A program made the translations under genes and the position numbers. A stretch of 64,000 nucleotides of DNA, taken from Paenibacillus algorifonticola (lineage in GTDB: Bacteria > Bacillota > Bacilli > Paenibacillales > Paenibacillaceae). Location: contig NZ_LAQO01000033.1 of NCBI RefSeq assembly GCF_000971975.1, positions 1 through 64,000 on the forward strand, in the 5' to 3' direction. Shown here piece by piece: positions 43,211-51,733 of the stretch. The notes under the pieces were generated by a model, which worked only from the letters and a program-made list of their open reading frames with translations, had not been told where the DNA came from and did not search any database. Position 1 is the first letter of the stretch; the number at the start of each line of letters is the position of its first letter.

Positions 43211-45160
43211 TTACTCAAACAGCAAAGGAAGCTTGATTTTTACTCGGGTACCTTGCCCAGGATTGCTGATAATCGTCACCCCATAGCCCTCGCCATAGAG
43301 CAGGGTTAAGCGGTCATGCACATTACGAATGCCAATGCCCGAGAAAAAATGGCTGGCCGAATGCAGGCCTTGTCCGCGCTCGCGGTCATCCCCCTTGCCA
43401 GGCGAATCCGCAGGAGCTCCCCCTCCTTTCATGCTTCGCTTATTTTCCGCTTCCCCATTTGCTGCCTCACTCGCACCCCAACTGTGTGCTTTAACTCCGG
43501 TTTCCAAATCCGCGGCGCCACCAGACTGGACAACGGCTGTGCTCCCTGTTGAGCCCGCTTGTCCCAAGCCGCTAATACCGACGCCGTTGTCTACGACTTC
43601 ACAAATAAGCGAGTCGCCCTCGCGGGAAATCAGCACGTAAATATATCCTTCACTGCGATCATGGAACGCATGGAAAAAAGCATTTTCCATAAACGGCTGG
43701 ATAATCAACTTCGGCAAATGCGCCCCCATACAATCCTTGTCCGCAAAATAGTTGACCCGAATCTGCTCGCCATAACGCACATGGTTAATAAATACGTAAT
43801 TTTTAAGATTGACGAGCTCCTGCGAAACCGGAATCGTCTCGCTAATATTGCTCACCGTATTTTGCAGCAAGGAGATCAGGGCATTTATCGTGTCCGCGGC
43901 CTTGTCCTTGTTGCCCTGCTGCACCAAAATTTTAATCGATGCCAGCGTATTATACAAAAAATGTGGATTGATCTGCATTTGCAGCGCAGACAGCTCGGCA
44001 TTGCGCTGATCCTTCTGCGTTTGAATGAGCCGCTTAATGTAATCGTTCAGCTCATCCAGCATATAGTTGTAGGCATTGCCCAGTTGCTTGATTTCGTAGC
44101 TTCCCGTTACCGACGTATAATTGTTGAAGTCATTTTTCGTCACCCGCGAAATTTGCCGTGCCAGCAGCGTAAGCGACTTCGTTAGCCGCCTTGAAATCAC
44201 GAAGACGATAATGAGCGCCAGCAGCACGATCGCAAGAGAGATGAGCGCAACCATTTTGAAATCAACCATTTGGCTCATGACCTGCTGCTTATCAATCAAG
44301 TTCACCAAATAAAAATCATAGGTCGGCAAATATTTCGACAGCACAAGGCTGCTTTTTCCCATCGCCGTTGTATCCATAACGTCCAGCTGCTGCTCTTCAA
44401 TTTGCTTGGCATAGGTCAAAAGATCTGGTACCGTTGTCCCTACAAGCTGCTCACGGTTGCTCGAAACGATCATGCCCGCTTTGTTTAATATAACGACATC
44501 ATTTCCGATGCTCGTAAAGCTCGTATAAAACTTCCGAAAATCCTTCTCTTTTATTGCAAAATAAAGCTGGCCATAAGGCTGGCTGCTCGTCCGCTCCAGC
44601 AGCGTTTTCGAGGCAACAACAACCGCATTTGAGCTGTCTCCAGCCTTCATGCTTTCCTGGTCCAGCTCATACAAAATACGCCGCGGCTCCAGCAGCGCAT
44701 GCTCCGTTAGCTCGCTGCTGCGAAGCTTTTCGATAGAGCGAGGCCAATAGCTGCTGTCAGACGAATGGCTGCGCCCATTAATGCCCGTTATCGTAATGTT
44801 CACCGAATAAGCGGAGACATTCGATTGAATCCGCTTCATCTGCGTATTGGCTTCATAATATCTTTTCAGCGACTGAGCGGTCCCTTGATCGGGCTCCTTC
44901 AGAAATGATTTGAGTGTTCCGCTTTGCTGCACATCATTCGTCGCGGTCACAATGGAATAGCTGAACGACTCGAAATTGGTCTGGACCTGATTGATGATCT
45001 TTCCATTCGTAATGCTGAACGTATCCATAAACAGACGCTGCGACATCTGCATCATCACAAGCGTAGTAAGCAGCGAAACGGAAATGATGCTGACTAAGGT
45101 GACGGTAAACATTTTAATAAACAAGCCATGATATTTAAATTTTGCTAAAAATGCCTTCAT
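43211..45160 (-). CDS. YesM-type sensor histidine kinase with an ATP-lid insertion
   Basis: 649 residues: a TM helix near 15-40, an extracellular dCache-like sensor, a second TM near 305-325 (MVALISLAIVLLALIIVFVI), HAMP, and a His-kinase domain with the phospho-His in MQINPHFLYNTLASI (near 398) and the N box IIQPFMENAFFHAF. Between the first glycine box (VVDNGVGI, near 529) and the second (GIGIRNVHDR, near 607) lies a Gly/Ala/Ser-rich insert of about 50 residues beyond the family norm. It is encoded three bases after its response regulator. A role in sensing a sugar for the lacZ or abfA genes is inferred from position. Confidence 0.93.
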   Translation of the reverse strand: MKAFLAKFKYHGLFIKMFTVTLVSIISVSLLTTLVMMQMSQRLFMDTFSITNGKIINQVQTNFESFSYSIVTATNDVQQSGTLKSFLKEPDQGTAQSLKRYYEANTQMKRIQSNVSAYSVNITITGINGRSHSSDSSYWPRSIEKLRSSELTEHALLEPRRILYELDQESMKAGDSSNAVVVASKTLLERTSSQPYGQLYFAIKEKDFRKFYTSFTSIGNDVVILNKAGMIVSSNREQLVGTTVPDLLTYAKQIEEQQLDVMDTTAMGKSSLVLSKYLPTYDFYLVNLIDKQQVMSQMVDFKMVALISLAIVLLALIIVFVISRRLTKSLTLLARQISRVTKNDFNNYTSVTGSYEIKQLGNAYNYMLDELNDYIKRLIQTQKDQRNAELSALQMQINPHFLYNTLASIKILVQQGNKDKAADTINALISLLQNTVSNISETIPVSQELVNLKNYVFINHVRYGEQIRVNYFADKDCMGAHLPKLIIQPFMENAFFHAFHDRSEGYIYVLISREGDSLICEVVDNGVGISGLGQAGSTGSTAVVQSGGAADLETGVKAHSWGASEAANGEAENKRSMKGGGAPADSPGKGDDRERGQGLHSASHFFSGIGIRNVHDRLTLLYGEGYGVTIISNPGQGTRVKIKLPLLFE

Positions 45161-45163
45161 GCA

Positions 45164-46735
45164 CTAGTTCCTTTTCTGGTTGACATATTGTTTGCGGTAA
45201 TGGCTAGGCGACAAGCCCGTTATTTTTTTAAACACTTTTGTAAAATAGCTGTGATCCGAATAGCCTACCATGCCGCTGATTTCCGAAATGGATGCCGTAT
45301 CCGCTAGCAGCAGCTCTGCCGCCTTCTCCACCCGAATTTTGTTCAAATATTCGCTAAAGCCCTCATTATTATGCGCACTGAAATACGTAGACAAATACGA
45401 AGGGTTAAAATGAAAATGCTTCGCCAGCTCCGTCAGGCTAAGCGGCTCGGCATAATGCTCGCCAATATAGGCAATCAGCATCGCCATATTCGGATTGCCA
45501 GCTCCCTGCTTCCTTGTGGCCAGCACGGCCTCCGCTTCGCTCACGAATGCCTCCATTAAAACAATAGCCTCGCTTATATGCGATGCATCGCCAATTTCCT
45601 TGAAGTAGCGGTATTTCGCCTCCTCCAGATGCGTGGCATCCACCTCCAGACGGCCCAATACAATCGTCATATTAAAAATAACATTGCTAAGGAATGATTT
45701 AAACTCAAATACATCCTTCTTATAAAAATGCGGGGCGCCCTGCACATAAGCAAGCAGTTCGCTAAAAGCGTTATCAAACTGCTGCTTGCTCAGCTGCTCG
45801 GAAAAACGCGGCAAATCAAACTTATCCTCTATAGGCGGCATGTATGGCAGTTCCCCTGCAATAAGCAGACGATCCGGGTCTGCCAAAAAAAAGCGGTAGT
45901 CGCTCATTTTCAGAAAGTTGAGCTTGAAATGGTCTCCCACCTCGGTATAATCGCTAAACGGCTCGCCCAGCGTCCATCTCGCCTCAAGCTTCTGCTCGCC
46001 TGTCCACTCATCAAGCCTGCGCGCTGCGGCGGCAAGCTGCGAGCTTTCCCGCTCATTCAAATTAATGAGCAGCACGGCGCGTCCCGCTTCCGCCCTAAGC
46101 GGAAAATAGACCGACTCTTCAAGCGAAACGACGAGCTCCGCCTGCATCCTTTTTTTGAGCAGCTCAGCTGCGGCGAGCACGGCATTTTTGTCTCCAGACG
46201 GCTTGCACTCTGCACCAAGCATCCGAAAGCTGTCGTAAGGGAACGTCTCCGTTTCTTCCTCAAGCTCTACGCCGAAGCCATCCATCAGCATGTCCAGCAG
46301 CACCTGGACCGTTGTGTTTTTATCTGCTGGGGCAAGCTCCAGCTTCAATGAAGGAATTCGCTGCGCGGTGCGCTTCAAAACCTCAAGCAGATGGGTCGCC
46401 TCCAATTTAGGCTTCAATATATAATCGGCAACGCCGCTTTGAAACGTCGATCTGACATAATCAAATTCCCCAAAGCTGCTAAGCACAATAACTTCGATTT
46501 CCGGAAATCTCGCTTTGACAATCCGGGTCAGCTCCGCGCCGTCCATGACTGGCATGACGATATCCGTTATAACGATATGCGGCTCCAGCTGCTGAATTTT
46601 CTCCAGCGCCTCCGTTCCACTCGCCGCCTCGCCGACGATTTGAAAGCCTTCCTTTTCCCAATTCAATAAATGCTTAATGCCTTGCCTGACTAATAGTTCA
46701 TCATCTACAATGAGCACGCGGCAATAAGGAGCCAT
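45164..46735 (-). CDS. YesN-type response regulator with AraC output domain
   Basis: 523 residues. The receiver domain (1-125) has DDE at 11-13 and the phospho-Asp in IVITDIVMPVMDG (near 58), with the Lys in YILKPK. A long linker follows, then an AraC-type double HTH (about 420-520; LAKHFHFNPSYLSTYFSAH and ISGMVGYSDHSYFTKVFKK). It is partner of the kinase encoded just downstream. GGAGGGAACGTA precedes the ATG. It is expected to activate nearby carbohydrate operons (inference). Confidence 0.94.
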   Translation of the reverse strand: MAPYCRVLIVDDELLVRQGIKHLLNWEKEGFQIVGEAASGTEALEKIQQLEPHIVITDIVMPVMDGAELTRIVKARFPEIEVIVLSSFGEFDYVRSTFQSGVADYILKPKLEATHLLEVLKRTAQRIPSLKLELAPADKNTTVQVLLDMLMDGFGVELEEETETFPYDSFRMLGAECKPSGDKNAVLAAAELLKKRMQAELVVSLEESVYFPLRAEAGRAVLLINLNERESSQLAAAARRLDEWTGEQKLEARWTLGEPFSDYTEVGDHFKLNFLKMSDYRFFLADPDRLLIAGELPYMPPIEDKFDLPRFSEQLSKQQFDNAFSELLAYVQGAPHFYKKDVFEFKSFLSNVIFNMTIVLGRLEVDATHLEEAKYRYFKEIGDASHISEAIVLMEAFVSEAEAVLATRKQGAGNPNMAMLIAYIGEHYAEPLSLTELAKHFHFNPSYLSTYFSAHNNEGFSEYLNKIRVEKAAELLLADTASISEISGMVGYSDHSYFTKVFKKITGLSPSHYRKQYVNQKRN

Positions 46736-46784
46736 TACGTTCCCTCCATTTTCATCCTGCTATTCATTCCGAAGTGTCTGGGGC

Positions 46785-47687
46785 TTATTCATAATAGGTG
46801 CGAATTCGTATATCCTGATTGTAATTGCCAAACCCCTTGCCATACAAGGTTAATCCTCCCCTGCCCGGCACACTTTCCTCCGCGCTGATGCGCAGCATCA
46901 AATATGGGCTATCCCAATCCAAATCATGAATCGTCAGCTCGGATATTTGCAAGCCATCAATGAAGGTTCCATTCGCATTGAGGCGCAGCACCTTCATTAA
47001 GCCATATTGATTGACATCGCCCTGCCACCAATCCGGTGACAGCCTGCCGCGCACACGTCCAAAATCGCCCGGGCTCGTCCATTCGCCCAAATACAAGCCA
47101 TTGATGAAAAAGCGAATATCCGACGGCCAATTCTCATTAATTTGCGGCGCTTCTGAGCCAATCTCCAGTGAAATTTCCAATTCCTGCACTCGTTGATCAA
47201 CAAAAAGATGATTGGGCACCTTATATTCGACATACCCTCGTGCAAACCATAAAATGCCGGCATTCATTCGCTCCGGGTCCAAAAAATATTTAGGATTATC
47301 ATATTGTCCGATCAGTTTTTCCGTTGTCGCAATGCCGCAGGTTGGGAAGGCGGCTACATCGGTATAATGGCCGACCGGCAGCATCGTTTCGATATTTTTC
47401 CGCTTCTGATCGTTGGGCTTGGACAACTGAATTTGCAAATATTCCGTCGACAGCGAGCAATATTTATACGTTCCGCCGCCTACCCGTTTCATTTTGCTCG
47501 TGACAATTCCAGCTTGCTGAAGCTTGTTCACATGGGTGCTGACAATGGCGCTGCTCAAATAAAGCTCGGCAGCCAGCTCCTTAATATGCCGCTCCCGCTC
47601 ATCCAGCAAATCAATAATTTGCAGGCGAACCTCGCTCGCCAGCGCTTCATACACGCGAAGCGATTCCGCATTCGTCGTTAAGTACAT
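46785..47687 (-). CDS. ArsR-type HTH regulator with a large C-terminal domain
   Basis: 300 residues. The first 80 form an ArsR winged helix (LASEVRLQIIDLLDERERHI, KELAAELYLSSAIVSTHVNK, LQQAGIVTSKMKR). The remaining 220 residues are not ArsR-like: they are rich in aromatic and beta-strand sequence (LEISLEIGSEAPQINENWPS, FINGLYLGEWTSPGDFGR, LTIHDLDWDSPYLMLRIS) and look like a beta-sandwich ligand domain, possibly sugar-binding. No metal-binding Cys cluster is seen in the HTH. It is divergent from the arabinofuranosidase gene and upstream of the two-component genes, so it may control arabinoside use. The function is inferred from context only. Confidence 0.8.
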   Translation of the reverse strand: MYLTTNAESLRVYEALASEVRLQIIDLLDERERHIKELAAELYLSSAIVSTHVNKLQQAGIVTSKMKRVGGGTYKYCSLSTEYLQIQLSKPNDQKRKNIETMLPVGHYTDVAAFPTCGIATTEKLIGQYDNPKYFLDPERMNAGILWFARGYVEYKVPNHLFVDQRVQELEISLEIGSEAPQINENWPSDIRFFINGLYLGEWTSPGDFGRVRGRLSPDWWQGDVNQYGLMKVLRLNANGTFIDGLQISELTIHDLDWDSPYLMLRISAEESVPGRGGLTLYGKGFGNYNQDIRIRTYYE

Positions 47688-47843
47688 TCTGACACATCCT
47701 ATTTATAGAGTTAGCAATTTAGCTAATCCTTCATCATAACCGCTCTTAATTATTGCTTGTATTTATTCATTATGTTAAAAATATAAGGAGATAGCAAGTA
47801 CATGAATTCAGTTTTTGGCTAATTCATCATTTTTTATAAGCAA
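47688..47843. other. Intergenic region of the divergent regulator and abfA
   Basis: AT-rich. A weak promoter-like pair for the plus strand (TTGCTT, 17 bases, TAAAAA) lies around 47753-47781. Nothing else was recognised. Confidence 0.35.
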
Positions 47844-48000
47844 GGAGAAAAAGGCAAGCGGAGTGAAAAGGTTGAGCTGGAGAAGCGTCAGCGCCCGTCT
47901 TTGCCCGTTGTTTATTACCTATAATCGATCTAATCGAAAAAACAACGGGCAACAACGGTCGTAAGCCAACCTTTTCACGCAGCGCAGACCTTTTTTCACC
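47844..48000 (-). repeat. Inverted-repeat element in the abfA 5' region
   Basis: Outer arms GGAGAAAAAGG and CCTTTTTTCACC, inner arms GTGAAAAGGTTG/CAACCTTTTCAC, and a core pair TTGCCCGTTGTTT/AAACAACGGGCAA. It has the same order of blocks as the copy at 60517-60718 but in the opposite orientation. It ends 34 bp before abfA, so it would be part of the abfA leader if the promoter lies upstream. Confidence 0.8.
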
Positions 48001-48034
48001 AGACACCAGACTTTTAAACAGGAGGTTTACCATT

Positions 48035-49546
48035 ATGTCTTTGAAATCAACGATGCTCATTGATAAACATTTTAAAATTGCCGAGGTTGACCCGCGTCTG
48101 TACGGATCATTCATCGAGCATTTGGGACGTGCCGTATACGGCGGCATTTATGAGCCGGGGCATCCGACTGCCGATGAGAACGGCTTCCGCCGCGATGCGC
48201 TGGAAGCGATCCAAGCGCTGAACGTTCCTATTATACGCTATCCAGGCGGAAATTTCGTCTCCGGCTACAATTGGGAGGACGGCGTTGGTCCGAAAGAAGA
48301 GCGCAAGCGTCTGCTTGAGCTGGCTTGGTGGACGACCGAAACGAATGAAGTCGGCACAAACGAATTTGCCGATTGGGCAAAGCTCGTAGGCTCCGAAGTG
48401 ATGATGGCGGTCAATCTCGGCACACGCGGCGTCGATGCGGCCCGCAACCTCGTCGAATATTGCAACCATCCATCCGGCTCCTATTATAGCGATCTGCGTA
48501 TTTCCCATGGCTACAAAGAGCCGCATAAGTTCAAAACGTGGTGTCTGGGCAATGAAATGGACGGCCCTTGGCAGATCGGTGCCAAAACAGCAGTCGAATA
48601 CGGAAGACTTGCGAATGAAACAGCTAAAGTGATGCGCTGGGTCGATCCATCAATCGAGCTTGTTGCCTGCGGCAGCTCGTCGAGCGGCATGAGCACATTT
48701 GCTGATTGGGAAGCGACTGTACTGGATTTGACGTATGATCAGGTCGACTACCTGTCGCTGCATACGTATTACAACAATAATGAAAACAACTCAGAAAACT
48801 TTCTTGCGAAATCGCTCGATATGGATCAATTCATTTACAGCGTAACGGCGATTGCGGATTACATGAAAGCGAAGAAGCGCAGCAAGAAGAAGCTCATGCT
48901 GTCGCTGGATGAGTGGAATGTATGGAACTCCATCGGCACAAGCCGCGCAGAGGAACGCTGGCATATTGCACCGCCGGAATTTGAGGATGTATATACGCTT
49001 GAGGACGCGCTTGCTGTCGGCTGCTTCGTCATTACGCTGCTTAAGCACGCAGACCGGGTGAAAATCGCCTGCCTAGCCCAGCTCATTAACGTCATCGCTC
49101 CGATTATGACGGAAAATGGTGGTCCGCTATGGCTGCAAACAACATATTTTCCTTACAAGCACGCATCGCTGTATGGACGAGGCACAGTGCTTCAACCGAT
49201 TACTTCATCGCCAAAATACGATTCGAAGGATTTCACTGATGTGCCTTATCTGGAAGCGATTAGCGTTCATAATGAAGAGCAGGGTGAAATTACGATTTTC
49301 GCCGTCAACCGTCATTTGAAGGAAGCGCTAGACCTTGATGTCGATGTTCGCAGCTTTGGTGCCGTCAGCATCATCGAGTATGTCGTACTGGAGCATGACG
49401 ATATTAAGGCAGCTAATACGAAAGCTCGTCCTAATCAAGTTCTGCCGCATAACAATGGCACAGCCAAAGTCGATGGCGGCCAAGTTAGCGCCGTACTGGG
49501 CAAAGCTTCGTGGAATATGATCCGCTTGAAAGTGGCTTCCAACTAG
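48035..49546 (+). CDS. abfA: GH51 alpha-L-arabinofuranosidase
   Basis: The 503-residue cytoplasmic enzyme removes terminal arabinofuranose from arabino-oligosaccharides. It has the family layout of a TIM barrel (IRYPGGNFVSGYNWEDGVGP near 70-88) plus a C-terminal beta-sandwich. The acid/base Glu is in CLGNEMDGPWQ (near 172) and the nucleophile Glu in LSLDEWNVW (near 291). There is no signal peptide. AGGAGG precedes the ATG. It is monocistronic, divergent from the ArsR-type regulator, with the repeat element in front. Confidence 0.96.
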   Translation: MSLKSTMLIDKHFKIAEVDPRLYGSFIEHLGRAVYGGIYEPGHPTADENGFRRDALEAIQALNVPIIRYPGGNFVSGYNWEDGVGPKEERKRLLELAWWTTETNEVGTNEFADWAKLVGSEVMMAVNLGTRGVDAARNLVEYCNHPSGSYYSDLRISHGYKEPHKFKTWCLGNEMDGPWQIGAKTAVEYGRLANETAKVMRWVDPSIELVACGSSSSGMSTFADWEATVLDLTYDQVDYLSLHTYYNNNENNSENFLAKSLDMDQFIYSVTAIADYMKAKKRSKKKLMLSLDEWNVWNSIGTSRAEERWHIAPPEFEDVYTLEDALAVGCFVITLLKHADRVKIACLAQLINVIAPIMTENGGPLWLQTTYFPYKHASLYGRGTVLQPITSSPKYDSKDFTDVPYLEAISVHNEEQGEITIFAVNRHLKEALDLDVDVRSFGAVSIIEYVVLEHDDIKAANTKARPNQVLPHNNGTAKVDGGQVSAVLGKASWNMIRLKVASN

Positions 49547-49564
49547 CCGCGTCGAGCCGAACTG

Positions 49565-49612
49565 AAAATAACCTCCGAAACTCACCTAAACAAGGGAGCT
49601 TCGGAGGTTATT
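49565..49612 (+). terminator. Terminator-like hairpin after abfA
   Basis: AATAACCTCCGAA pairs with TTCGGAGGTTATT around a loop that itself can pair (CTC/GAG). The T-run behind it is poor. Confidence 0.6.
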
Positions 49613-49713
49613 GCGGTTTGCTCTGAGCTGTCCAGGTTCATTTTGGAAAGCATGCCAACTGCTGTTGTTCGTGAAAAAAACGGGGATGAGCTGCCGTAAT
49701 GGCTGCTTCAAAT

Positions 49714-49989
49714 CTATGTTATTCCGTGCGAGGATTGCAGAGCAGCGCATTTGCTAAGCAAGGATTGCTTCATGACGGCTCGTTTCGTTTGCTGCTTCTG
49801 TACAGGCTGTGGCTGCTCGAAAAACTGCTCATCCTGAAACAATTGTTTAAAAGCCTGCATCGCTGCCTGAGCCGCCAGCGCTTCATTCTCCAGCACATAA
49901 TAAGCGACCTGATAACCATAGACCTCATATTGTTTGAGCACAGCGGCTTTGTGCTGCAGCTTCTGTTGCCTTGTCAAAGTTGCGTTCAT
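49714..49989 (-). CDS. Small sigma-region-2-like protein
   Basis: 91 residues. Residues 15-55 (VLKQYEVYGYQVAYYVLENE, then ALAAQAAMQAFKQLFQDEQF) resemble region 2 of ECF sigma factors (the Y-R-I-A-Y-x-x-L-x-N...A..E-A-F pattern), but region 4 is missing. The C-terminus is Gln/Lys-rich. A strong ribosome site (GGAAGGTGA) supports translation. It may be a partial sigma factor, a regulator of one, or an unrelated small protein; I do not recognise a named family. Confidence 0.6.
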   Translation of the reverse strand: MNATLTRQQKLQHKAAVLKQYEVYGYQVAYYVLENEALAAQAAMQAFKQLFQDEQFFEQPQPVQKQQTKRAVMKQSLLSKCAALQSSHGIT

Positions 49990-50253
49990 GGCGTCAAGTC
50001 ACCTTCCTGCCCTGGCGAATGTTCCTCATCTAAAGCGAAACCGCTCTCTAAAAGCTTGGTGAATAAGAGGCATCGCTGCGCCCTTTTCACCAAGCTTCTA
50101 ACTATGTAACCATGATAAAGAGGGGAAACAGCAGTATGTATGTTTGCCATATATGAATAACTTAACTATACAAGAGGATGATTGGACGCAATAGTACCAT
50201 GTTTTTATAGTACCTCCGGTTGATTACACTTGCACGGGTTGGCGGCAGCAGCA
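49990..50253. other. Non-coding region before the SET-domain gene
   Basis: Holds the 46-base inverted repeat at 50052-50097 and otherwise nothing recognised. Confidence 0.45.
50052..50097. repeat. Short inverted repeat, possible relative of the element family
   Basis: AAGCTTGGTGAA and TTCACCAAGCTT are perfect 12-base arms. The loop and right arm read CGCTGCGCCCTTTTCACC, similar to the GCAGCGC..CCTTTTTTCACC end of the element at 47844-48000. There is no T-run. Confidence 0.5.
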
Positions 50254-50283
50254 TTGCTATTTTCAGCGAAGGCGGGCTATAAT
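50254..50283 (+). promoter_or_regulatory. Promoter of the SET-domain gene
   Basis: TTGCTA (50254-50259), 18 bases, TATAAT (50278-50283), 50 bp before the ATG. Confidence 0.6.
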
Positions 50284-50333
50284 GTTGAGAAAAAGAATTC
50301 CATTATATGCTTTAGTGGACAGAGGATACTTTC

Positions 50334-50732
50334 ATGATTGAAATTCGAACTTCCCAGCTTAGCAACGGCGAGCTGAACCGCGGCGTTTTCGCCACCCAGG
50401 ACATTGCCGAGGGCGCACTTATTCACGAAGCACCCGTCATTCCTTACGACAACGAGGAGCATGTCCATATTGAGAAAACGATTATTGGCGACTATGCCTT
50501 TGAATATGGCGCAAACCATTCCGCCATTTTGCTCGGCTACGGCATGCTGTTTAATCACTCGTATACGCCGAATACGTTCTATGAGCTTAATTTTGACAAT
50601 TTGACTGTAGACTTTTTTGCCCATTCCGATATTAAGGCAGGAGAAGAACTGCTGATTAACTATAACGGCGAAGTCGATTGCGAGGATCCTCTATGGTTTA
50701 ATGAGGAGCAGGAAGCGAAAGAAGCAGATTAG
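50334..50732 (+). CDS. SET-domain protein (putative protein lysine methyltransferase)
   Basis: The 132-residue protein consists almost only of a SET domain. The core motifs are in order: RGVFATQDIAEG (start strand), LGYGMLFNHSYTPNTFYELN (the NHSxxPN knot and AdoMet site) and IKAGEELLINYNGE (the GEEL-x-x-(N/D)Y motif). There is no pre-SET zinc cluster. SET proteins use S-adenosylmethionine to methylate lysines; in bacteria the substrates are mostly unknown. GAGGAT precedes the ATG. It has its own promoter and terminator and no functional neighbour. Confidence 0.88.
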   Translation: MIEIRTSQLSNGELNRGVFATQDIAEGALIHEAPVIPYDNEEHVHIEKTIIGDYAFEYGANHSAILLGYGMLFNHSYTPNTFYELNFDNLTVDFFAHSDIKAGEELLINYNGEVDCEDPLWFNEEQEAKEAD

Positions 50733-50755
50733 TAGAGCGATGATTGGAAAGATTG

Positions 50756-50804
50756 AAGCCCGGAAGATAGACACTAAGAAATTGGTGTTCATCTTTCGGG
50801 CTTC
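50756..50804 (+). terminator. Terminator after the SET-domain gene
   Basis: GAAGCCCG-g-AAGAT and ATCTT-t-CGGGCTTC form the outer stem; CACTAAGAAATTGGTG forms the tip. It may also serve the convergent HPP remnant. Confidence 0.7.
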
Positions 50805-50811
50805 TTATGCT

Positions 50812-51054
50812 TCAACCGCTGACAACAAGCGGATCGGCTCCTGCAGGAGGATGAGTCGTCTTGGTTAGCATCATTAATCCGATAGCAAGACCCACTCCAG
50901 CGGCCATAACGAGGCTCCCCTGTCCAAACAAATGATAAAGGAGCAATCCAATGCCAGTCGATATCAAATGCCCGCCAATAACATTGCGTGGTTGCGACAA
51001 CGGGGAATCCCATATGCCAAAAACCAGTACACAGGTGGCTCCAAACGGAGCCAT
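50812..51054 (-). pseudogene. HPP-family membrane protein fragment
   Basis: Residues MAPFGATCVLVFGIWDSPLS, QPRNVIGGHLIS and TKTTHPPAGADPLVV match the core of HPP-family integral membrane proteins (about 160 residues, four TM). Homologous-looking codons extend upstream to 51135 (ENILSLTEKSDLVWI), but there is no start codon and a stop sits at 51136-51138. The C-terminal TM is missing, with a stop right after VVSG. Both ends are therefore lost, and a working membrane protein is unlikely. Confidence 0.65.
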
Positions 51055-51177
51055 AATCCATACAAGGTCCGACTTTTCAGTCAGCGAAAGAATATTTTCA
51101 GGCAGGCTTAGCCTATACCCTGATGCTGGAAACTTTTATTTTACAGCAATGAGATTAGTAGGCTCACAGGCGCGGAT

Positions 51178-51666
51178 GTGGGAATATGGTTTTTAGAGGA
51201 TATACGTTCGGAGAGCAGCTCGTTTAATGAGGCTGTCAGCCTTGCGGATGCTTTTGTAACTACTCTGAATCATGCTGAAGAAGTAAAGCAAATGATTCAT
51301 CCATTTGGGAAAAAATTGACCGTTATAGGGGCCATTATCGAACAGGCTTCCCTATTGGAAATAGCAAAATTGCCTTCTGCTACCTCGCTTGCTTTCGTTT
51401 GTTTAGGTAAAGTCGGCGGTGAATGGATGGCTGAACGCGTACTAGAGGCTGGAATTGAACTCACAAATTGCAGTACAGTGGGAATGGATGATTCCATGCT
51501 GCTAAGCAAAGTGCTGAGTGAGGCTGATCGTGTATACGCTTCATCAGTCGTGTTCGAGGATCTGAAGCAAAAAACGCCCGATAACGTGCATTTATACCCT
51601 ATGCAGCTGGAGAAAAGCAGCGAATTGCTTTTACAAGAGTTGGCCGTTAATAAATCTATTCGCTGA
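51178..51666 (+). CDS. C-terminal fragment of an unrecognised protein
   Basis: 162 residues from a GTG without a ribosome site. The frame is open a further 60 bases upstream (NEISRLTGADVGIWFLED reads coding-like), so the gene has probably lost its 5' part. The sequence has a Rossmann-like rhythm (KKLTVIGAIIEQASLLEIAK, TSLAFVCLGKVGGEWMAERV, DRVYASSVVFEDL) of the kind seen in effector domains of GntR-like regulators, but I cannot name the family. The lost part abuts the truncated HPP gene, so a deletion probably joined the two. Confidence 0.5.
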   Translation: MGIWFLEDIRSESSSFNEAVSLADAFVTTLNHAEEVKQMIHPFGKKLTVIGAIIEQASLLEIAKLPSATSLAFVCLGKVGGEWMAERVLEAGIELTNCSTVGMDDSMLLSKVLSEADRVYASSVVFEDLKQKTPDNVHLYPMQLEKSSELLLQELAVNKSIR

Positions 51667-51689
51667 AAATACAGAGCAATTGAAAAGAA

Positions 51690-51733
51690 AAAAAAGCAGC
51701 CCTCAGCCGAGCAATCGGCCGATAGGCTGCTTC
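51690..51733 (-). terminator. Terminator overlapping the 3' end of pflA
   Basis: AAGCAGCC and GGCTGCTT (51694-51701, 51725-51732) form the stem and T8 follows on the minus strand. The stop codon and last codons of pflA (51703 onward) lie inside the hairpin. Confidence 0.75.

Noticed and set aside
47800..47823. Possible 6-codon leader (MNSVFG) before abfA with an AAGGAG upstream
   Set aside because: Spacing of about eleven bases, no complementary pairing with the abfA ribosome site and no sign of control; too weak to list.
50277..50624. 115-codon minus-strand ORF over the SET gene
   Set aside because: Shadow of the SET-domain frame, which has clear motifs, a promoter and a ribosome site.
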